Positions 50,412 to 58,982 of a stretch of 64,000 nt of DNA are shown here, in pieces (position 1 is the first letter of the stretch; the number at the start of each line of letters is the position of its first letter). The notes beneath the pieces were generated by a model. That model was not told where the DNA came from and made no database searches. It worked only from the letters and a program-made list of their open reading frames with translations. The stretch is from Mycolicibacter algericus DSM 45454 (GTDB lineage: Bacteria > Actinomycetota > Actinomycetes > Mycobacteriales > Mycobacteriaceae): the NCBI RefSeq assembly GCF_002086455.1, contig NZ_MVHC01000018.1:1-64000 (forward strand), written 5' to 3'. The position numbers were made by a program, and so were the translations under genes.

Positions 50412-51770
50412 TCACACACCCACAGCGCGTTCCAGGTCTTCCAGCGAGGCGTCGAGGTGGCCGAGCAGGCGCTGCAGGTGCGGCACCGAGCGGCGGCAGC
50501 CGACCAGGCCGAAGTCGAGGTTGCCGGCGTTGCTGACCACGGTCATGTTCAGCGCCTGGCCGTCCAGGGCGATCGACAGCGGATAGTTGCCGTCCAGGCG
50601 GGCGCCCCGCCAGTACATCGGTTCGGCCGGACCGGGCACGTTGGAGATGACGATGTTGAACGGCGGCGGCGCCGTCGAGACGAAGCCGGGGATGGCCGCC
50701 AACGCCAGCGGCGCCATGTTGGCCGCCGACAGTGCCAGCGCCTGCGTGCGCGGCAGCTCGCTGAACACCTTCTTGTTGCGGCGCATCGATTCGCTGATGG
50801 TGGCCAGTCGTTCCGCGGGGTCGGCCAGATCGGTGGCCAGATTGCACAAAATAGTGCCGACCATGTTGCCGCCGGAATCGGCGTCGGCTTCGGTACGAAG
50901 GCTCACCGGAACCATCGCCACCAACGGATGCTCCGGCAGTGCCTGCCGTTCGTCGAGGTAAGCCCGCAGCGCCCCGGCGCACATCGCCAGCACCACATCG
51001 TTGACGGTCACCCCGGCGGCCCGTTTGATCGCAACGACGCGCTCCACCGGCCAGGACTGTGCCGCGCACCGGCGGGCGCCGCCGATCTTGACGTTGAACA
51101 TGGTGCGCGGGGCTTCGAACGGCAGCGTGAGCTGCTGCTCGAACAGTGCGGCACGCACCAGATTCACCGTCGACGGACCCAGCGCCGCAACGCCTTTGAC
51201 CATCCCGGTCAGCTCACGAAGCCGGGACGGAGCATCGGGGCGCGGCCGCGACGGCGGCCGCATCGACCACGGGGTGCGCAGTTCGGCCTCTCGCGGATCG
51301 GCCGACAGCGTGCGGCGCAGCAGCCGCAACAGCGACACCCCGTCGATCAAGCTGTGGTGGATCTTGACGTAGACCGCGAACCGGCCGTCATTGAGGCCCT
51401 CCACCAGGTGCGCCTCCCACAGCGGCCGGTGCCGGTCGAGCAGGCTGCCGTGCAGCAGCGACGTCAACTCCAGCAGGTCACGCACCCGGCCGGGAACCGG
51501 CAGCGCCGACCGACGCACGTGGTACTCGATGTCGACCTCGTCATCGAAGGCCCACCCGACGTTCGCGATCCCCCCGAGCAGCGTCGCCGGTCGTTTACGG
51601 AAGGCCGGCTGGAGATCGCGGGCGCCCAGCAGCCCCTGATAGATCTCGCCGACGAATTCCGGGCCGGCGCCCTCCGGCGGCTCGAAGAGCATCAGGCCAC
51701 CGACATGCATGGGATGCTCGCGGCTTTCGGCCAGCAAGAAGACCGAATCGGTCGGTGACATCAGCTGCAT
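50412..51770 (-). CDS. Wax ester synthase/diacylglycerol acyltransferase (WS/DGAT)
   Basis: Makes triacylglycerol or wax esters from acyl-CoA and diacylglycerol or alcohol. 452 residues: the active-site HHSLIDG motif at about 135-141, PLWEAHLVEGL and the C-terminal NIVISNVPGP, all typical. Start at 51770, or 9 bases later, to give MSPTDSVFL. Convergent with the fatty acyl-AMP ligase gene; the two need not act together. Many such genes exist in mycobacteria. Confidence 0.92.
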   Translation of the reverse strand: MQLMSPTDSVFLLAESREHPMHVGGLMLFEPPEGAGPEFVGEIYQGLLGARDLQPAFRKRPATLLGGIANVGWAFDDEVDIEYHVRRSALPVPGRVRDLLELTSLLHGSLLDRHRPLWEAHLVEGLNDGRFAVYVKIHHSLIDGVSLLRLLRRTLSADPREAELRTPWSMRPPSRPRPDAPSRLRELTGMVKGVAALGPSTVNLVRAALFEQQLTLPFEAPRTMFNVKIGGARRCAAQSWPVERVVAIKRAAGVTVNDVVLAMCAGALRAYLDERQALPEHPLVAMVPVSLRTEADADSGGNMVGTILCNLATDLADPAERLATISESMRRNKKVFSELPRTQALALSAANMAPLALAAIPGFVSTAPPPFNIVISNVPGPAEPMYWRGARLDGNYPLSIALDGQALNMTVVSNAGNLDFGLVGCRRSVPHLQRLLGHLDASLEDLERAVGV

Positions 51771-51823
51771 CGATCCATTACACCGCGACCGGCCGGCGGG
51801 CGCTTGCTTGCTAGTCTTTTCGG

Positions 51824-52555
51824 GTGCGTCGCCCGACCATCGTCTGCGTCGGCTTCACCGCGTGCTTGGTGGCGGCCGGCGTCGGTGCGCCCGCTGCTCC
51901 CGCGGACCCCGATGTCACCGGTAAGACGGTGTTTCTGGATCCCGGGCACGCCGGCGCCAACGACTCGTCGATCGCCCGGCAGGTCCCTAACGGACGCGGC
52001 GGCACCAAGCCGTGCCAGACCAGCGGGACGGCCGCCGACGACGGCTATCCCGAGCACAGCCTGAACTGGGATGTGACCAACCGGATCCGTGCCGCCCTCG
52101 ACGGGATGGGCGTGCGCACCGAACTCTCGCGTGCCGACGACGCCTCGCCCGCCCCATGCATTGACGCGCGGGCCGCCACGGCCAACGCCGCACACCCGGA
52201 CGCCATCGTGTCCATCCATGCCGACGGTGGGCCGGCCTCGGGCCGCGGGTTTCACGTCAACTACTCCAGCCCGCCGCTCAACGACGCCCAGTCCGGCCCG
52301 GCGGTGCGGTTGGCCGGTGACATCCGGGACTCGCTGTCGGCCGCGGGCATCCCCACCTCCAGCTACTTGGGCGCCGACGGCCTCTACGGTCGGGCCGATC
52401 TGGCCGGGCTGAACCTGGCCGAATATCCGGCGGTGCTGGTCGAACTGGGCAACATGCGCAACGCCGACGACGCGGCCCTGCTGGGCAGCGCCGACGGGCG
52501 GGCACGGTACGCCGCTGCCGTCACCAACGGGATCGTCGCCTTCCTCAGCGGGTGA
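51824..52555 (+). CDS. Exported zinc N-acetylmuramoyl-L-alanine amidase (second paralogue)
   Basis: 243 residues, Amidase_3 fold with FLDPGHAG, YPEHSLNW, SIHADGG and LVELGNMRN, parallel to the protein at 25148. Signal peptide to about residue 28 (AAPAAPAD). The residues flanking each motif differ, so it is an old paralogue. GTG start six bases after TAGTCT (51812-51817). It overlaps the following lipoprotein gene (GTGATGATG), forming a three-gene envelope operon with it and the DUF4333 gene. Confidence 0.93.
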   Translation: MRRPTIVCVGFTACLVAAGVGAPAAPADPDVTGKTVFLDPGHAGANDSSIARQVPNGRGGTKPCQTSGTAADDGYPEHSLNWDVTNRIRAALDGMGVRTELSRADDASPAPCIDARAATANAAHPDAIVSIHADGGPASGRGFHVNYSSPPLNDAQSGPAVRLAGDIRDSLSAAGIPTSSYLGADGLYGRADLAGLNLAEYPAVLVELGNMRNADDAALLGSADGRARYAAAVTNGIVAFLSG

Positions 52556-54018
52556 TGATGTCGAGTCAGCGCCCCGGCCGTTTCGCCAGAACGCTTTTCG
52601 GCGTGGCCTGCGTGATGCTGGCATTGACCGGCTGCGCGGACACCACGCCCACGGTGGTGACCGGCCGCGCGGTGTCGATGCTGTACAACCCCGGGCGGGT
52701 CGGCGGATTACCGACCGCCGAGGGACCCAGTGGCCCGCGCGGCGACGTCCCGCCGGTCACCGCCAGGGTGGGCAACAGCGACGGCGGCGAGATCGACCGA
52801 CTGTCGCTGTTCGCGATCGACGACATCGAGGAGTTCTGGACGCAGCACTACGCCGACTCCCTTCGCGGACGCTTCGAGCCGGTGTCGACGTTGATGTCGT
52901 ATGCCTCCACCGACCCGAACAGCCCGCAGGTGTGCGGCGGCGACGTCTACCATCTGCCGAACGCGATGTACTGCCGACGGGCCGACACCATGGCCTGGGA
53001 TCGGGCCAAGTTCATGCCGGCCGCCCGAAAGTACTTCGGCGACATGGCCATCAACGGGACGCTCGCCCACGAATACGGTCACGCCCTGCAGGCCATGGCC
53101 CACATCGTGAACCCGCTGACCCGAACCCTGGTGCGCGAACAGCAGGCCGACTGCTTCGCCGGGGTGTACCTGCAGTGGGTGGCCGCCGGCAAGTCGTCGC
53201 GCGCGACGTTGAGCACCGGCGACGGCCTCAATCACGTGCTGGCCGGACTGATCGTGATCCGCGATCCGGTTTCGACGCTGGACAATCCGGTGTCGATCTC
53301 CGACGAGCACGGCACCGCGCTGGATCGAGTCGGCGCCTTCCAGACCGGCTTCGACGGCGGCGCCGAGATGTGCGCCGCGATCGACATGGATGAGATCCGC
53401 AAGCGCCGCGGGAATCTGCCGCACGCGCTGTTCGATTCGGAGAACCCGCAGAGCGATCTGACCATCGACGAACACGTGCTGTCGACCCTGATGGAGCAAT
53501 TGGGCCAGATCTTCGCGTTGTCCCGCCCGCCCGCGCTGGCGACGACCGGTAAATGCCCGAGCGGGCATGAGCCCGACCCGGTGGCCTACTGCCCGGAGTC
53601 CAATACCGTCGTCGTGGATCTGGCCGGATTGCAGGAGATGAGCGCACCCACCGACCAGTCGACACTGAGTCTGCCGCAGGGCGACAACACCGGGTTGTCA
53701 GCCGTCACGTCGCGGTATGCGCTTGCGGTGCAACGCGAACGCGAGGTCGGTTTGGAGTCGGCGGCCGCGGCGTTGCGGACGGCGTGCCTGACCGGGGTGG
53801 CCCAGCGCCGGATGGCCGAGCCGATGAGGTTGCCGTCGGGCCCGGGTCTGACGCTGGCCGGCGGCGACCTCGATGAGGCGATCACCGGTCTGCTGATGAA
53901 CGGCGTGGTTGCCAGCGACGTCGACGACAACACCGTGCCGGCCGGGTTCACTCGGATCCTGGCGTTTCGCTCCGGGCTGCACGGCGACGTCGACGGCTGT
54001 TTCGAGCGGTTCCGGTGA
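52552..54018 (+). CDS. Lipoprotein zinc metallopeptidase (LpqM-like)
   Basis: 488 residues. Signal peptide with lipobox LTGC (residue about 26 Cys). HEYGH zinc motif in LAHEYGHALQAMAH and REQQADCFAG downstream, the pattern of an M48-like/neutral zinc metallopeptidase. C-terminal GQIFALSRPPALATTG region is not assigned. Attached outside the membrane by lipid. Start could be GTG 52552 or the next two ATGs, all overlapping the amidase stop. Rv0419 (LpqM) is the likely relative by recall. Confidence 0.82.
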   Translation: MMMSSQRPGRFARTLFGVACVMLALTGCADTTPTVVTGRAVSMLYNPGRVGGLPTAEGPSGPRGDVPPVTARVGNSDGGEIDRLSLFAIDDIEEFWTQHYADSLRGRFEPVSTLMSYASTDPNSPQVCGGDVYHLPNAMYCRRADTMAWDRAKFMPAARKYFGDMAINGTLAHEYGHALQAMAHIVNPLTRTLVREQQADCFAGVYLQWVAAGKSSRATLSTGDGLNHVLAGLIVIRDPVSTLDNPVSISDEHGTALDRVGAFQTGFDGGAEMCAAIDMDEIRKRRGNLPHALFDSENPQSDLTIDEHVLSTLMEQLGQIFALSRPPALATTGKCPSGHEPDPVAYCPESNTVVVDLAGLQEMSAPTDQSTLSLPQGDNTGLSAVTSRYALAVQREREVGLESAAAALRTACLTGVAQRRMAEPMRLPSGPGLTLAGGDLDEAITGLLMNGVVASDVDDNTVPAGFTRILAFRSGLHGDVDGCFERFR

Positions 54019-54635
54019 ACCGCCGGCCCGACCCGCCCGAACCCCCGGAGCGGCGCACCACGCCGATACCCCGTCGGCCGCAGCGTCCAGCGCCGCCACC
54101 CCCGCGCCGGCCGGCGCAGCCGCCCGGCCAGCAGCCCTGGTATCTGGAGTTCCGCCGTCCCCCGGCGCAGCCGCCGCGGGTTCCATCGCCGGCCCGGCCG
54201 CCGCGGCAGCCCGCCCCCGGCTCGCGCCCGCCGATACCGCCCACGTCGACCTCGCCGCCGCCTTCGCGGTCGTCGCCGAAAAAGGCTGAGCCGCACCAGC
54301 CGTCGAATCGGATGCTGTTGACCGCGGCGGCCGTCACCGGGACGCTGGTGCTGGCCGTGCTGGTGACGCTGGTGCTGCGCGGTGTCGCCGACTCCGGGCC
54401 GGTCGAACTCGATGTCGGCCACGCCCAAGACGGTGTCTGGCGGGTGCTCACCGATCCGATCAACGGCTACGGGCGCGACGACGTGACCGACGTCCGCTGC
54501 AACAACGGCGTCAATCCCAGGGTGCGCAAGGGCAGCAGTTTCACCTGCACGGTCATCGTCAACGGCGTCCAGCGCCAGGTGCTGGCGGAGTTCGCCGACG
54601 ACGCAGGGACCTACGAGGTCGACCGGCCGCGGTGA
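54015..54635 (+). CDS. Pro-rich membrane protein with DUF4333 domain
   Basis: 206 residues. Long proline/arginine-rich cytosolic N-terminus (1-95), a single membrane span (about 99-118, LLTAAAVTGTLVLAVLVTLV), then an extracellular DUF4333 domain with two Cys (RCNNGVN, FTCTVIV). GTG start overlapping the peptidase stop (GTGA). The role is unknown; a wall-associated regulatory or scaffold job in the operon is a guess. Confidence 0.78.
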   Translation: MNRRPDPPEPPERRTTPIPRRPQRPAPPPPRRPAQPPGQQPWYLEFRRPPAQPPRVPSPARPPRQPAPGSRPPIPPTSTSPPPSRSSPKKAEPHQPSNRMLLTAAAVTGTLVLAVLVTLVLRGVADSGPVELDVGHAQDGVWRVLTDPINGYGRDDVTDVRCNNGVNPRVRKGSSFTCTVIVNGVQRQVLAEFADDAGTYEVDRPR

Positions 54636-54647
54636 CGTTCGGCGTCC

Positions 54648-54699
54648 AGTGTGCGGTTTCGCACGCTGACCCCGAGGATCTGGCGCGAAACCGCACACT
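54648..54699. repeat. Long intergenic hairpin of a dispersed family (copy 3)
   Basis: Perfect 15-base arms: AGTGTGCGGTTTCGC (54648-54662) and GCGAAACCGCACACT (54685-54699), 22-base loop. It sits between the convergent DUF4333 gene and tRNA-Ser(CGA), so it may terminate both. Confidence 0.78.
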
Positions 54700-54715
54700 C
54701 GGCGCGCGTTTCACA

Positions 54716-54806
54716 TGGCGGTGGCGGTGGGATTTGAACCCACGGACGGGGGTTACCCGTCACACGCTTTCGAGGCGTGCTCCTTAGGCCGCTCGGACAC
54801 GCCACC
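54716..54806 (-). tRNA. tRNA-Ser (anticodon CGA)
   Basis: On the minus strand: acceptor GGTGGCG/CGCCACC, anticodon stem CACGC/GCGTG with loop CTCGAAA (anticodon CGA, codon UCG), a long variable arm and T loop GTTCAAAT. Discriminator G and CCA (54716-54718) are encoded. Confidence 0.94.
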
Positions 54807-54835
54807 GCGGGACAGCCTACCGAACGACGGTCCCA

Positions 54836-55303
54836 TCAGCCCAATCGCTGCCGGGCGAAGAACGCCTCCAGTGGTGCGGCGCACTCGGCCGCCAGCACGC
54901 CGCCGCGCACTTCCGGGCGGTGGTTGAGGCGGCGGTCGCGCACCACGTCCCACAGTGAGCCGACCGCACCGGTCTTGGGTTCGAAGGCCCCGAACACCAG
55001 CCGCGCCACCCGGGCGGCCACCAGCGCTCCCGCGCACATGGTGCACGGCTCCAGGGTGACGGCCAGCGTGGCGCCGGTCAGCCGCCAGCCGTCGCCCAGC
55101 ACCGCGGCGGCCTCTCGGATCGCCAGCAGTTCGGCGTGGGCGGTCGGGTCCCCGAGGGCTTCGCGGGCGTTGGCCGCCCGGGCCAGCACGATGCCGTCGG
55201 GACCGACGACCACCGCGCCCACCGGGACGTCGCGGGGACCGGCCTGTCCGGCAGCCGCCAATGCCGCGCGGATCAGGTCCTCATCTGCGGCCGGGCCGGT
55301 CAC
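54836..55303 (-). CDS. tadA: tRNA-specific adenosine deaminase
   Basis: Converts A34 of tRNA-Arg(ACG) to inosine. 155 residues with zinc motifs TAHAELLAI and EPCTMCAGAL, the usual HAE and PCxxC pair. Overlaps the upstream gene by four bases (ATGA). Confidence 0.95.
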   Translation of the reverse strand: MTGPAADEDLIRAALAAAGQAGPRDVPVGAVVVGPDGIVLARAANAREALGDPTAHAELLAIREAAAVLGDGWRLTGATLAVTLEPCTMCAGALVAARVARLVFGAFEPKTGAVGSLWDVVRDRRLNHRPEVRGGVLAAECAAPLEAFFARQRLG

Positions 55304-55821
55304 CGACCGCGTCGCGGCAGCGCCGCGGTGAGCTGCTCGTCGAAGCCCATCTCGCTGGCGATCCGGTGCAGTTGCTCGTCGACGGCCAGATCGGATTCGT
55401 CGAGGATGACGCCGAGCACCGCGGCGGGCAGCCCGACGTCGGACAGCAGGCCCAGATCGCCCTCTTCGAACGGGTCGGCATCCTCCAGGTCGTCGGCGTC
55501 GATGTCGGCGTCGAGCTCCTCAAGCACCTCGTCGGCGATGTCATAGTCGAGTGCGGCCGTGGCATCCGACAGCAGCAACCGGGTGCCCGCCGGGCCGGGC
55601 CGGATGATCACGAAGAACTCGTCGTCGACGTTGAGGAGTCCGAAAACCGCTCCGGCGCTGCGTAGTTCACGCAGCTCCGTCTCCGCCTTGGTGAGGCTGG
55701 TCAACGCCACCGCACGCATCGACGTGCAACGCCACTTGCCGTCTTCGCGCACAACAGCGACACCGAAGCCGTCCAGCGTGTCCGCCGGCCGGCCCTGTGT
55801 GGACGCGCCCTGTGCTCCCAT
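55300..55821 (-). CDS. tRNA adenosine deaminase-associated protein (Rv3753c-like)
   Basis: 173 residues of a family found next to tadA in actinobacteria. Starts at 55821 with MGAQGAS. Acidic loop in the middle (EELDADIDADDLEDADPFEEG). Two helical segments, no membrane span. Function unknown; overlap with tadA by four bases suggests that the two proteins are made together. Confidence 0.85.
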   Translation of the reverse strand: MGAQGASTQGRPADTLDGFGVAVVREDGKWRCTSMRAVALTSLTKAETELRELRSAGAVFGLLNVDDEFFVIIRPGPAGTRLLLSDATAALDYDIADEVLEELDADIDADDLEDADPFEEGDLGLLSDVGLPAAVLGVILDESDLAVDEQLHRIASEMGFDEQLTAALPRRGR

Positions 55822-55881
55822 GGCCGCCAACGGTAGTCGCCGTTCACGCCCTTGACCAGCGTGTGCCAACCTGGAGAGGTG

Positions 55882-56847
55882 GTGGCAAGTGCAGTGAAAA
55901 CACCGGTGTGCGTATTGGGGCTGGGCCTGATCGGCGGCTCGGTGCTGCGCGCCGCCGCGGCCGCCGGCCGGGAGGCGTTCGGTTACAACCGGTCGGCCGA
56001 TGGGATGAACGCCGCGATCGCCGACGGCTTCGACGCCACCACCGAGCTGGAGACGGCGCTGACCCGGGCGGCGGAATCCGGCGCGCTGATCGTGCTCGCC
56101 GTCCCGGTGCCGGCGCTGCCGGCGCTGCTCGACCACATCCGTCGGCTCGCACCTGAGTGCCCGCTGACCGACGTCACCAGCGTCAAGGCGTCGGTGCTCG
56201 ACGCCGTCACCGCCGCCGGGCTAGCCGACCGCTTCGTCGGCGGACACCCGATGGCAGGCACCGCCCACTCGGGCTGGCCGGCCGGGCACGCCGGGTTGTT
56301 CGAGGGCGCGCCGTGGGTGATCAGTGTCGACGACCACGTCGACCCGGCGGTGTTCTCGACGGTGCTCGACCTGATCCTGGACTGCGGCTCGATCGCGGTG
56401 CCGGCCCGCTCCGAAGAGCACGACGCGGCGGCGGCAGCGATCTCACACCTGCCGCACCTGCTGGCCGAGGCGCTGGCGGTCACCGCCGCCGACGTGCCGC
56501 TGGCGTTCGCGCTGGCGGCGGGATCGTTCCGGGACGGCACCCGGGTCGCCGGGACGGCCCCGGAGCTGGTGCGGGCGATGTGCGAGGCGAACTGGCTGCA
56601 CCTGCTGCCGGCGCTGGACCGGGTCATCGAACTGCTGGGGGACGCGCGGGATTCGCTGTCCGCCGCGGACTCGGTGGCCGAGCTGGTCAACCATGGCCAT
56701 GCCGCCAGGACCCGCTACGACAACTTCCCGCGCCACGAGATCGTCACCGTCGTCGTCGGAGCGAACGACTGGCGCCGGGAGCTGGCCGCGGCGGGCCGGG
56801 CCGGCGGGATGATCAGATCCGCGCTGCCAACCCTGGATAGTCGATGA
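55882..56847 (+). CDS. tyrA: Prephenate dehydrogenase
   Basis: NAD-dependent oxidative decarboxylation of prephenate to 4-hydroxyphenylpyruvate for tyrosine. 321 residues; dinucleotide motif [29 protein letters not shown], catalytic His in [17 protein letters not shown] at 55882 has GGAGAGG before it; the next GTG (55894) is possible. Last 35 bases overlap the convergent gene at 56813. Confidence 0.92.
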   Translation: MASAVKTPVCVLGLGLIGGSVLRAAAAAGREAFGYNRSADGMNAAIADGFDATTELETALTRAAESGALIVLAVPVPALPALLDHIRRLAPECPLTDVTSVKASVLDAVTAAGLADRFVGGHPMAGTAHSGWPAGHAGLFEGAPWVISVDDHVDPAVFSTVLDLILDCGSIAVPARSEEHDAAAAAISHLPHLLAEALAVTAADVPLAFALAAGSFRDGTRVAGTAPELVRAMCEANWLHLLPALDRVIELLGDARDSLSAADSVAELVNHGHAARTRYDNFPRHEIVTVVVGANDWRRELAAAGRAGGMIRSALPTLDSR

Positions 56848-57403
56848 CAAACCCGTCATCGTCGACGGTGACGGTGGTGCCGTCGCGGTCGGTGCCCGGG
56901 GTCAGGACCGTGATACCGGCCTCGGTGCTGCGGTAACTGGCCTCGGCCGCGACCACCGACATCTCCGGAAGCCACAGATAGACCGTCGGGAGCGCCACGG
57001 CGGCCGCCCGCTCATGCAGCCGGGCCCGCCGGATCGGCAAGGTGTTGAAGAACGGGCTGAACACCACGTCGATGTCCAACGCCCCGTCGTAGGCGGCGCG
57101 TGACTGCCCGCGGGAGTCGGTGATCAGCCACATGTTCTCTTCATCGCGGGCGATCACCAGCTGGCGGTCACGTTCGGCCACCGTGACGGTGAGTCCCAGC
57201 CGTTTGGTGGCTCCGGACTCGTCGGTCGCCAGGTCGTAGTAGGCGCTGAACGCCGGGTGGGCGTCGGTGGCGCCCGCCACGATCCGGCCGTTGGCCTTGA
57301 TGCGGTTACCGGACAACTGCACCCGCACCGATTCCATGCGTGGGGCGTCGGGCGCCCGCCAGGTCAGGATCGCCGGCCACGAGCCGGACGGGGCTGCGCT
57401 CAC
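56813..57403 (-). CDS. DUF1089-type putative glycolipid-binding protein
   Basis: 196 residues, position of Rv3755c. Beta-rich domain with [41 protein letters not shown] and [16 protein letters not shown]. Family is annotated as putative glycolipid-binding; true role unknown. The 3' end lies inside tyrA's 3' end (convergent, 35-base overlap). Confidence 0.8.
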   Translation of the reverse strand: MSAAPSGSWPAILTWRAPDAPRMESVRVQLSGNRIKANGRIVAGATDAHPAFSAYYDLATDESGATKRLGLTVTVAERDRQLVIARDEENMWLITDSRGQSRAAYDGALDIDVVFSPFFNTLPIRRARLHERAAAVALPTVYLWLPEMSVVAAEASYRSTEAGITVLTPGTDRDGTTVTVDDDGFVIDYPGLAARI

Positions 57404-57506
57404 CGGACCACCGTAAGCGACCGACCGGCGAACCGCAGCCCCTCCCTGCCTGCCGAAAACTGACGAGAACTCGTCATAACCGGTTCAGAACCGGCAAGAT
57501 GGCACC

Positions 57507-57836
57507 ATGAGCAGCGACCACTCCGTGCCAGTCGACCCGCCGCATGGCGAACCCGGCGCACCGCAGTCCCCGGCTGCGATGCCGTTCACCCGCGCCGGTG
57601 CGCTGTGGAGCGCGCTGATCGCCGGCTTCCTGGTTCTGATCGTGCTGTTGGTGTTCGTCACCCAGAACACCGATCCAGTCGACCTGCGATTCCTGGCGTG
57701 GCAGTGGAGTCTGCCGCTGGGGGTGGCGATCCTGCTGGCGGCGGTCTGCGGCGGACTGGTCACCGCGCTGGCCGGCACGGCACGCATCTTCCAGCTGCGG
57801 CGCGCCGCCAAGAAGACGCTCGCCGCCCGGCGGTAG
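57507..57836 (+). CDS. LapA/DUF1049-like membrane protein
   Basis: 109 residues with two membrane spans (about 33-54, 68-92), the FVTQNTDPVDLRFLAWQWSLPLG signature between them, and a basic tail. The family includes YciS/LapA, which helps control lipopolysaccharide in Gram-negatives; role in mycobacteria unknown. Confidence 0.85.
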   Translation: MSSDHSVPVDPPHGEPGAPQSPAAMPFTRAGALWSALIAGFLVLIVLLVFVTQNTDPVDLRFLAWQWSLPLGVAILLAAVCGGLVTALAGTARIFQLRRAAKKTLAARR

Positions 57837-57843
57837 CCGGAGG

Positions 57844-58485
57844 CTAACCCGTTGCTTCGGCGGCGTCGTTGCCGGGCAGCCGGGATTGGTTGCGCGGCAG
57901 CAGGTCCCAAACATGCTCGGTGCCGTTGGTCGATGCCACTGCGGCCTGCCCGGACCGCGAATACAACAGCCGGGTCACCGACACGTAGTCGATCGGGAAC
58001 GACAGCAGCCGCGCGGTGCCCAGGATCTGGTGCAGCACCACGTTGATCACGCCGCCGTGGCTGAACACCGCCACGGTGTCGTCGGCGTCGGCGGCGGCCA
58101 CCACGTCGGTGACAGCGGCGGCCACCCGGGCACAGAACGCGCTCTCGTCGACGTCGCCGGGTAGGTGCCCCTGCGACATCTGGGCCCAGTCCTGCGGGCG
58201 CTCGGTGCGCAACTGCTCGATGGGCAGATAGCCGGCCATGTCCCGGTCGTACTCGGCGAACCGCTCGTCGATGTCGACGGCCATGGCGCGCCGACGGGCC
58301 AGCGGTTCGGCGGTCTGCACGGCCCGGCGCTGCGGGCTGCTGACCAGTCGGGTGATCGGGTAGCGCGCCAGCGCATCGGGCAGGCGCAGCGCCTGTTCGA
58401 GTCCGGTATCGGACAGCTCGGGGTCCGACCCCTGGCCGTATTCGCTGCGCAACGGGAGCGCGTGACGGATAAGCAGCAATTGCAC
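57844..58485 (-). CDS. Histidine phosphatase family protein
   Basis: 213 residues. RHG-like catalytic motif LLIRHALPLRSEYG with nucleophile His8, and the second His in VAVFSHGGVINVVLH. Histidine phosphatase superfamily; substrate not known. Convergent with the LapA-like gene 7 bases away. Confidence 0.88.
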   Translation of the reverse strand: MQLLLIRHALPLRSEYGQGSDPELSDTGLEQALRLPDALARYPITRLVSSPQRRAVQTAEPLARRRAMAVDIDERFAEYDRDMAGYLPIEQLRTERPQDWAQMSQGHLPGDVDESAFCARVAAAVTDVVAAADADDTVAVFSHGGVINVVLHQILGTARLLSFPIDYVSVTRLLYSRSGQAAVASTNGTEHVWDLLPRNQSRLPGNDAAEATG

Positions 58486-58546
58486 GCTGCCATCCTAGGC
58501 GGCGCCGGTCGCGAGTCGCCGGCGTCGCGAGGGCGTCCGGATGCGT

Positions 58547-58690
58547 CTAGAGGCGCCGTTTGAACGGGTTCAGCGCGTCAAGCAACCGGCCCCACCAGGA
58601 GCGAGGGGCGACCCGATCCTGGGTTTCCTGCGCCTCCTGGGCGTAATCCCGAATGGATTCGTCGCCTTCTTCCGCGCGCACGGGTCTCAC
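58547..58690 (-). CDS. Small basic-tailed protein, coupled to the repeat protein upstream
   Basis: 47 residues: VRPVRAEEGDESIRDYAQEA at the start, then a basic, Trp-containing tail with SWWGRLLDALNPFKRRL. Its GTG overlaps the stop of the upstream repeat gene as GTGA, a sign that the two are translated together. Amphipathic C-terminal helix could touch membranes or a partner. No homologue is recognised. Confidence 0.5.
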   Translation of the reverse strand: MRPVRAEEGDESIRDYAQEAQETQDRVAPRSWWGRLLDALNPFKRRL

Positions 58691-58851
58691 TCCTCCGGTG
58701 GGTCTTCGGGCACCAGCCGCTCCGGTGTTTCTTCGGGGGCCAGGCGTTCGGGCGGGTCCGCGGGCACCAGCCGTTCCGGCGGGTCCTCGGGCACCCGCCG
58801 GTGCGGTGGCTCTTTCGGCGTTCCCGGTTCGGGGGGCAGCTCGGGATTCAT
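58687..58851 (-). CDS. Small Pro/Glu-rich nonapeptide-repeat protein
   Basis: 54 residues starting MNPELPPEPG with four nonapeptide repeats: RRVPEDPPE, RLVPADPPE, RLAPEETPE and RLVPEDPPE. It was read directly from the minus strand. ATG at 58851; weak ribosome-binding site. Coupled by GTGA to the gene at 58547. No homologue recalled; could be an extended linker or binding peptide. Confidence 0.5.
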   Translation of the reverse strand: MNPELPPEPGTPKEPPHRRVPEDPPERLVPADPPERLAPEETPERLVPEDPPEE

Positions 58852-58891
58852 CTGCGTCGCCTACCCGCCGTTGCCGGGAGACAAACCCCGG

Positions 58892-58949
58892 CGAGCGTGC
58901 GTGGTTCCGGCCTCGGCACGGAGTGTCGCGCCGGGGACGCGCACGCTCG
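58892..58949. repeat. Long intergenic hairpin of a dispersed family (copy 4)
   Basis: CGAGCGTGCGT (58892-58902) and GCGCACGCTCG (58939-58949) pair with one T-G wobble; inner GTTCCGGC and GCCGGGGAC extend it. It begins 33 bases past the tcrY stop. Confidence 0.65.
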
Positions 58950-58982
58950 GGCAAGAAGGTGGGGAGCCCGGGCAAGAAGGGG

